Shown one piece after another: positions 14,601 through 15,196 of a DNA stretch of 15,196 nucleotides; the stretch's first letter is position 1, and every line of letters begins with the position of its first letter. The notes beneath the pieces were generated by a model that searched no databases, was not told where the DNA came from, and was given only the letters and a program-made list of their open reading frames with translations. The translations under genes were made by a program, and so were the position numbers. Origin of the DNA: Bacillota bacterium (GTDB lineage Bacteria > Bacillota > Desulfitobacteriia > Desulfitobacteriales > JAJXUE01); contig JAJYNB010000428.1 of NCBI GenBank assembly GCA_021786555.1, positions 1 through 15,196 on the forward strand. The letters run 5' to 3'.

Positions 14601-15196
14601 CTAAGCCACTGTAATATCAGCTTCTTTTATCACACCATTGGAAACGAGGAGTTTAACGGCTTGTTTAATTGCTTTCTCTTTCTGTTTTTCCAGCATTTCT
14701 TGCGGCATATCAATTTTGTACAAATCGCTTGGATTCCACTCTTCACCAGTAACAAACATGTTGTAAATGGCGGTGAGTATCATCCTTGCGATAGCGATAA
14801 TGGCTCTCTTTTTTCCCCTCCTTTTGCAAAGGTGTTCGTACTTGATTTTGTAGTAAGGAGACTTGTCCGATTTCACGGCTGCATGGGCAACTTGCACCAA
14901 TGCAGGTTTGAGGTAGACACCGGCACGTGTAATTCGGACAGATTTCTTCTTACCGGCAGATTCGTTGTTGCTCGGTGTTAGACCCGCCCAACAGCATAAA
15001 CGCTTGGAGTTGGCAAACTGAGACATATCGGTACCAATCTCGGAGATGATGGTGATGGCAGAGACTCTGTCAACTCCGGGAATGGTACGAAGGAGAGTAA
15101 TGGCGCTTTCATAAGGAGCAACCATCTTGTCCAGCTTTTTATCCAGCTTGGCAATGGACTGTTGGACGAATTCCAGATGGGAGCGGACCATTACGA
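14601..15196 (-). CDS. IS110-family transposase, C-terminal part (cut by window edge)
   Basis: The frame is open to the right edge, so about 197 C-terminal residues are seen. An in-frame ATG at 15191 is unlikely to be the true start because the N-terminal DEDD (RuvC-like) domain of the family would be missing. The visible part is the IS116/IS110/IS902 domain: TIPGVDRVSAITIISEIG, FANSKRLCCWAGLTPSNNES, AGKKKSVRITRAGVYLKPAL and RRGKKRAIIAIARMI. The serine in NNESAGKKK (codon near 14958-14960) aligns with the conserved serine of this domain, needed for strand exchange in studied members. Orientation is opposite to the cluster. No frameshift is visible, so the gene may be intact. Confidence 0.93.
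   Translation of the reverse strand, partial: VMVRSHLEFVQQSIAKLDKKLDKMVAPYESAITLLRTIPGVDRVSAITIISEIGTDMSQFANSKRLCCWAGLTPSNNESAGKKKSVRITRAGVYLKPALVQVAHAAVKSDKSPYYKIKYEHLCKRRGKKRAIIAIARMILTAIYNMFVTGEEWNPSDLYKIDMPQEMLEKQKEKAIKQAVKLLVSNGVIKEADITVA

Larger units (their letters stand above)
14524..15196 (-). mobile_element. IS110-family insertion sequence, 3' part
   Basis: The transposase end and a short non-coding tail are in the window; the rest lies beyond the right edge. The exact junction with the polysaccharide locus is not visible, because IS110 elements usually lack clear terminal inverted repeats; it should fall between 14524 and 14600. The region is visibly richer in A and T than the surrounding genes, consistent with recent acquisition. 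Confidence 0.75.

Noticed and set aside
1..15196. CRISPR arrays, tRNA or rRNA genes, toxin-antitoxin pairs, phage defence genes
   Set aside because: Searched by eye. No regularly spaced repeats, no tRNA-like ends or anticodon arms, and no nuclease or antitoxin motifs were found.

Overview
The window is one long plus-strand run of cell-surface polysaccharide genes, closed on the right by part of an insertion sequence on the minus strand. Strong AGGAGG-type ribosome binding sites, frequent TTG and GTG starts, and short SpsI- and SpsL-like forms of two dTDP-rhamnose enzymes point to a Firmicute, probably of the class Clostridia. This is an inference from style; no marker gene fixes the taxonomy.

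Layout. (1) 2-3002: the end of a family 2 glycosyltransferase, a two-domain GT2-GT4 glycosyltransferase with an N-terminal membrane segment, and an overlapping 39-residue cationic membrane peptide. (2) 3003-3115: a gap with a candidate sigma-A-type promoter and a leader hairpin. (3) 3116-6247: four genes for dTDP-L-rhamnose in the order rfbD, rfbA, rfbB, rfbC, with rfbA and rfbC in short forms. (4) 6327-8367: wzm and wzt, an ABC exporter for a lipid-linked glycan, with a carbohydrate-recognition-type C-terminal domain on Wzt. (5) 8371-11961: a 1196-residue protein carrying a methyltransferase, two related beta-rich modules, a short coiled coil and two GT2 domains. (6) 11992-14523: a DUF2142 multi-membrane protein, a dolichol-phosphate-mannose-synthase-like GT2 and a DUF2304 membrane protein. 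(7) 14524-15196: the 3' part of an IS110-family element.

How the parts fit. The rfb enzymes supply dTDP-rhamnose. The GT2 and GT4 enzymes assemble a probably rhamnose-containing chain on a lipid carrier at the inner face of the membrane. Wzm and Wzt export the finished chain. The methyltransferase/GT2/GT2 protein starts three bases after wzt, and Wzt has the extra domain that in the Escherichia coli O8/O9a and Klebsiella O12 systems reads a chain-end cap. A combined polymerase and terminator is therefore a reasonable hypothesis, not a demonstrated fact. The last three genes could modify the chain on the outer face using polyprenyl-phosphate sugars. No initiating sugar-phosphate transferase and no ligase are visible, so the locus extends beyond the window.

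Most noteworthy: the duplicated beta-module inside the 1196-residue protein; an eight-G tract at the wzm/wzt overlap where loss of one G would fuse the permease to the ATPase in frame; the 39-residue peptide; and the IS110 end, where any guide (bridge) RNA should lie beyond the right edge. No gene-free stretch exceeds 120 bases.
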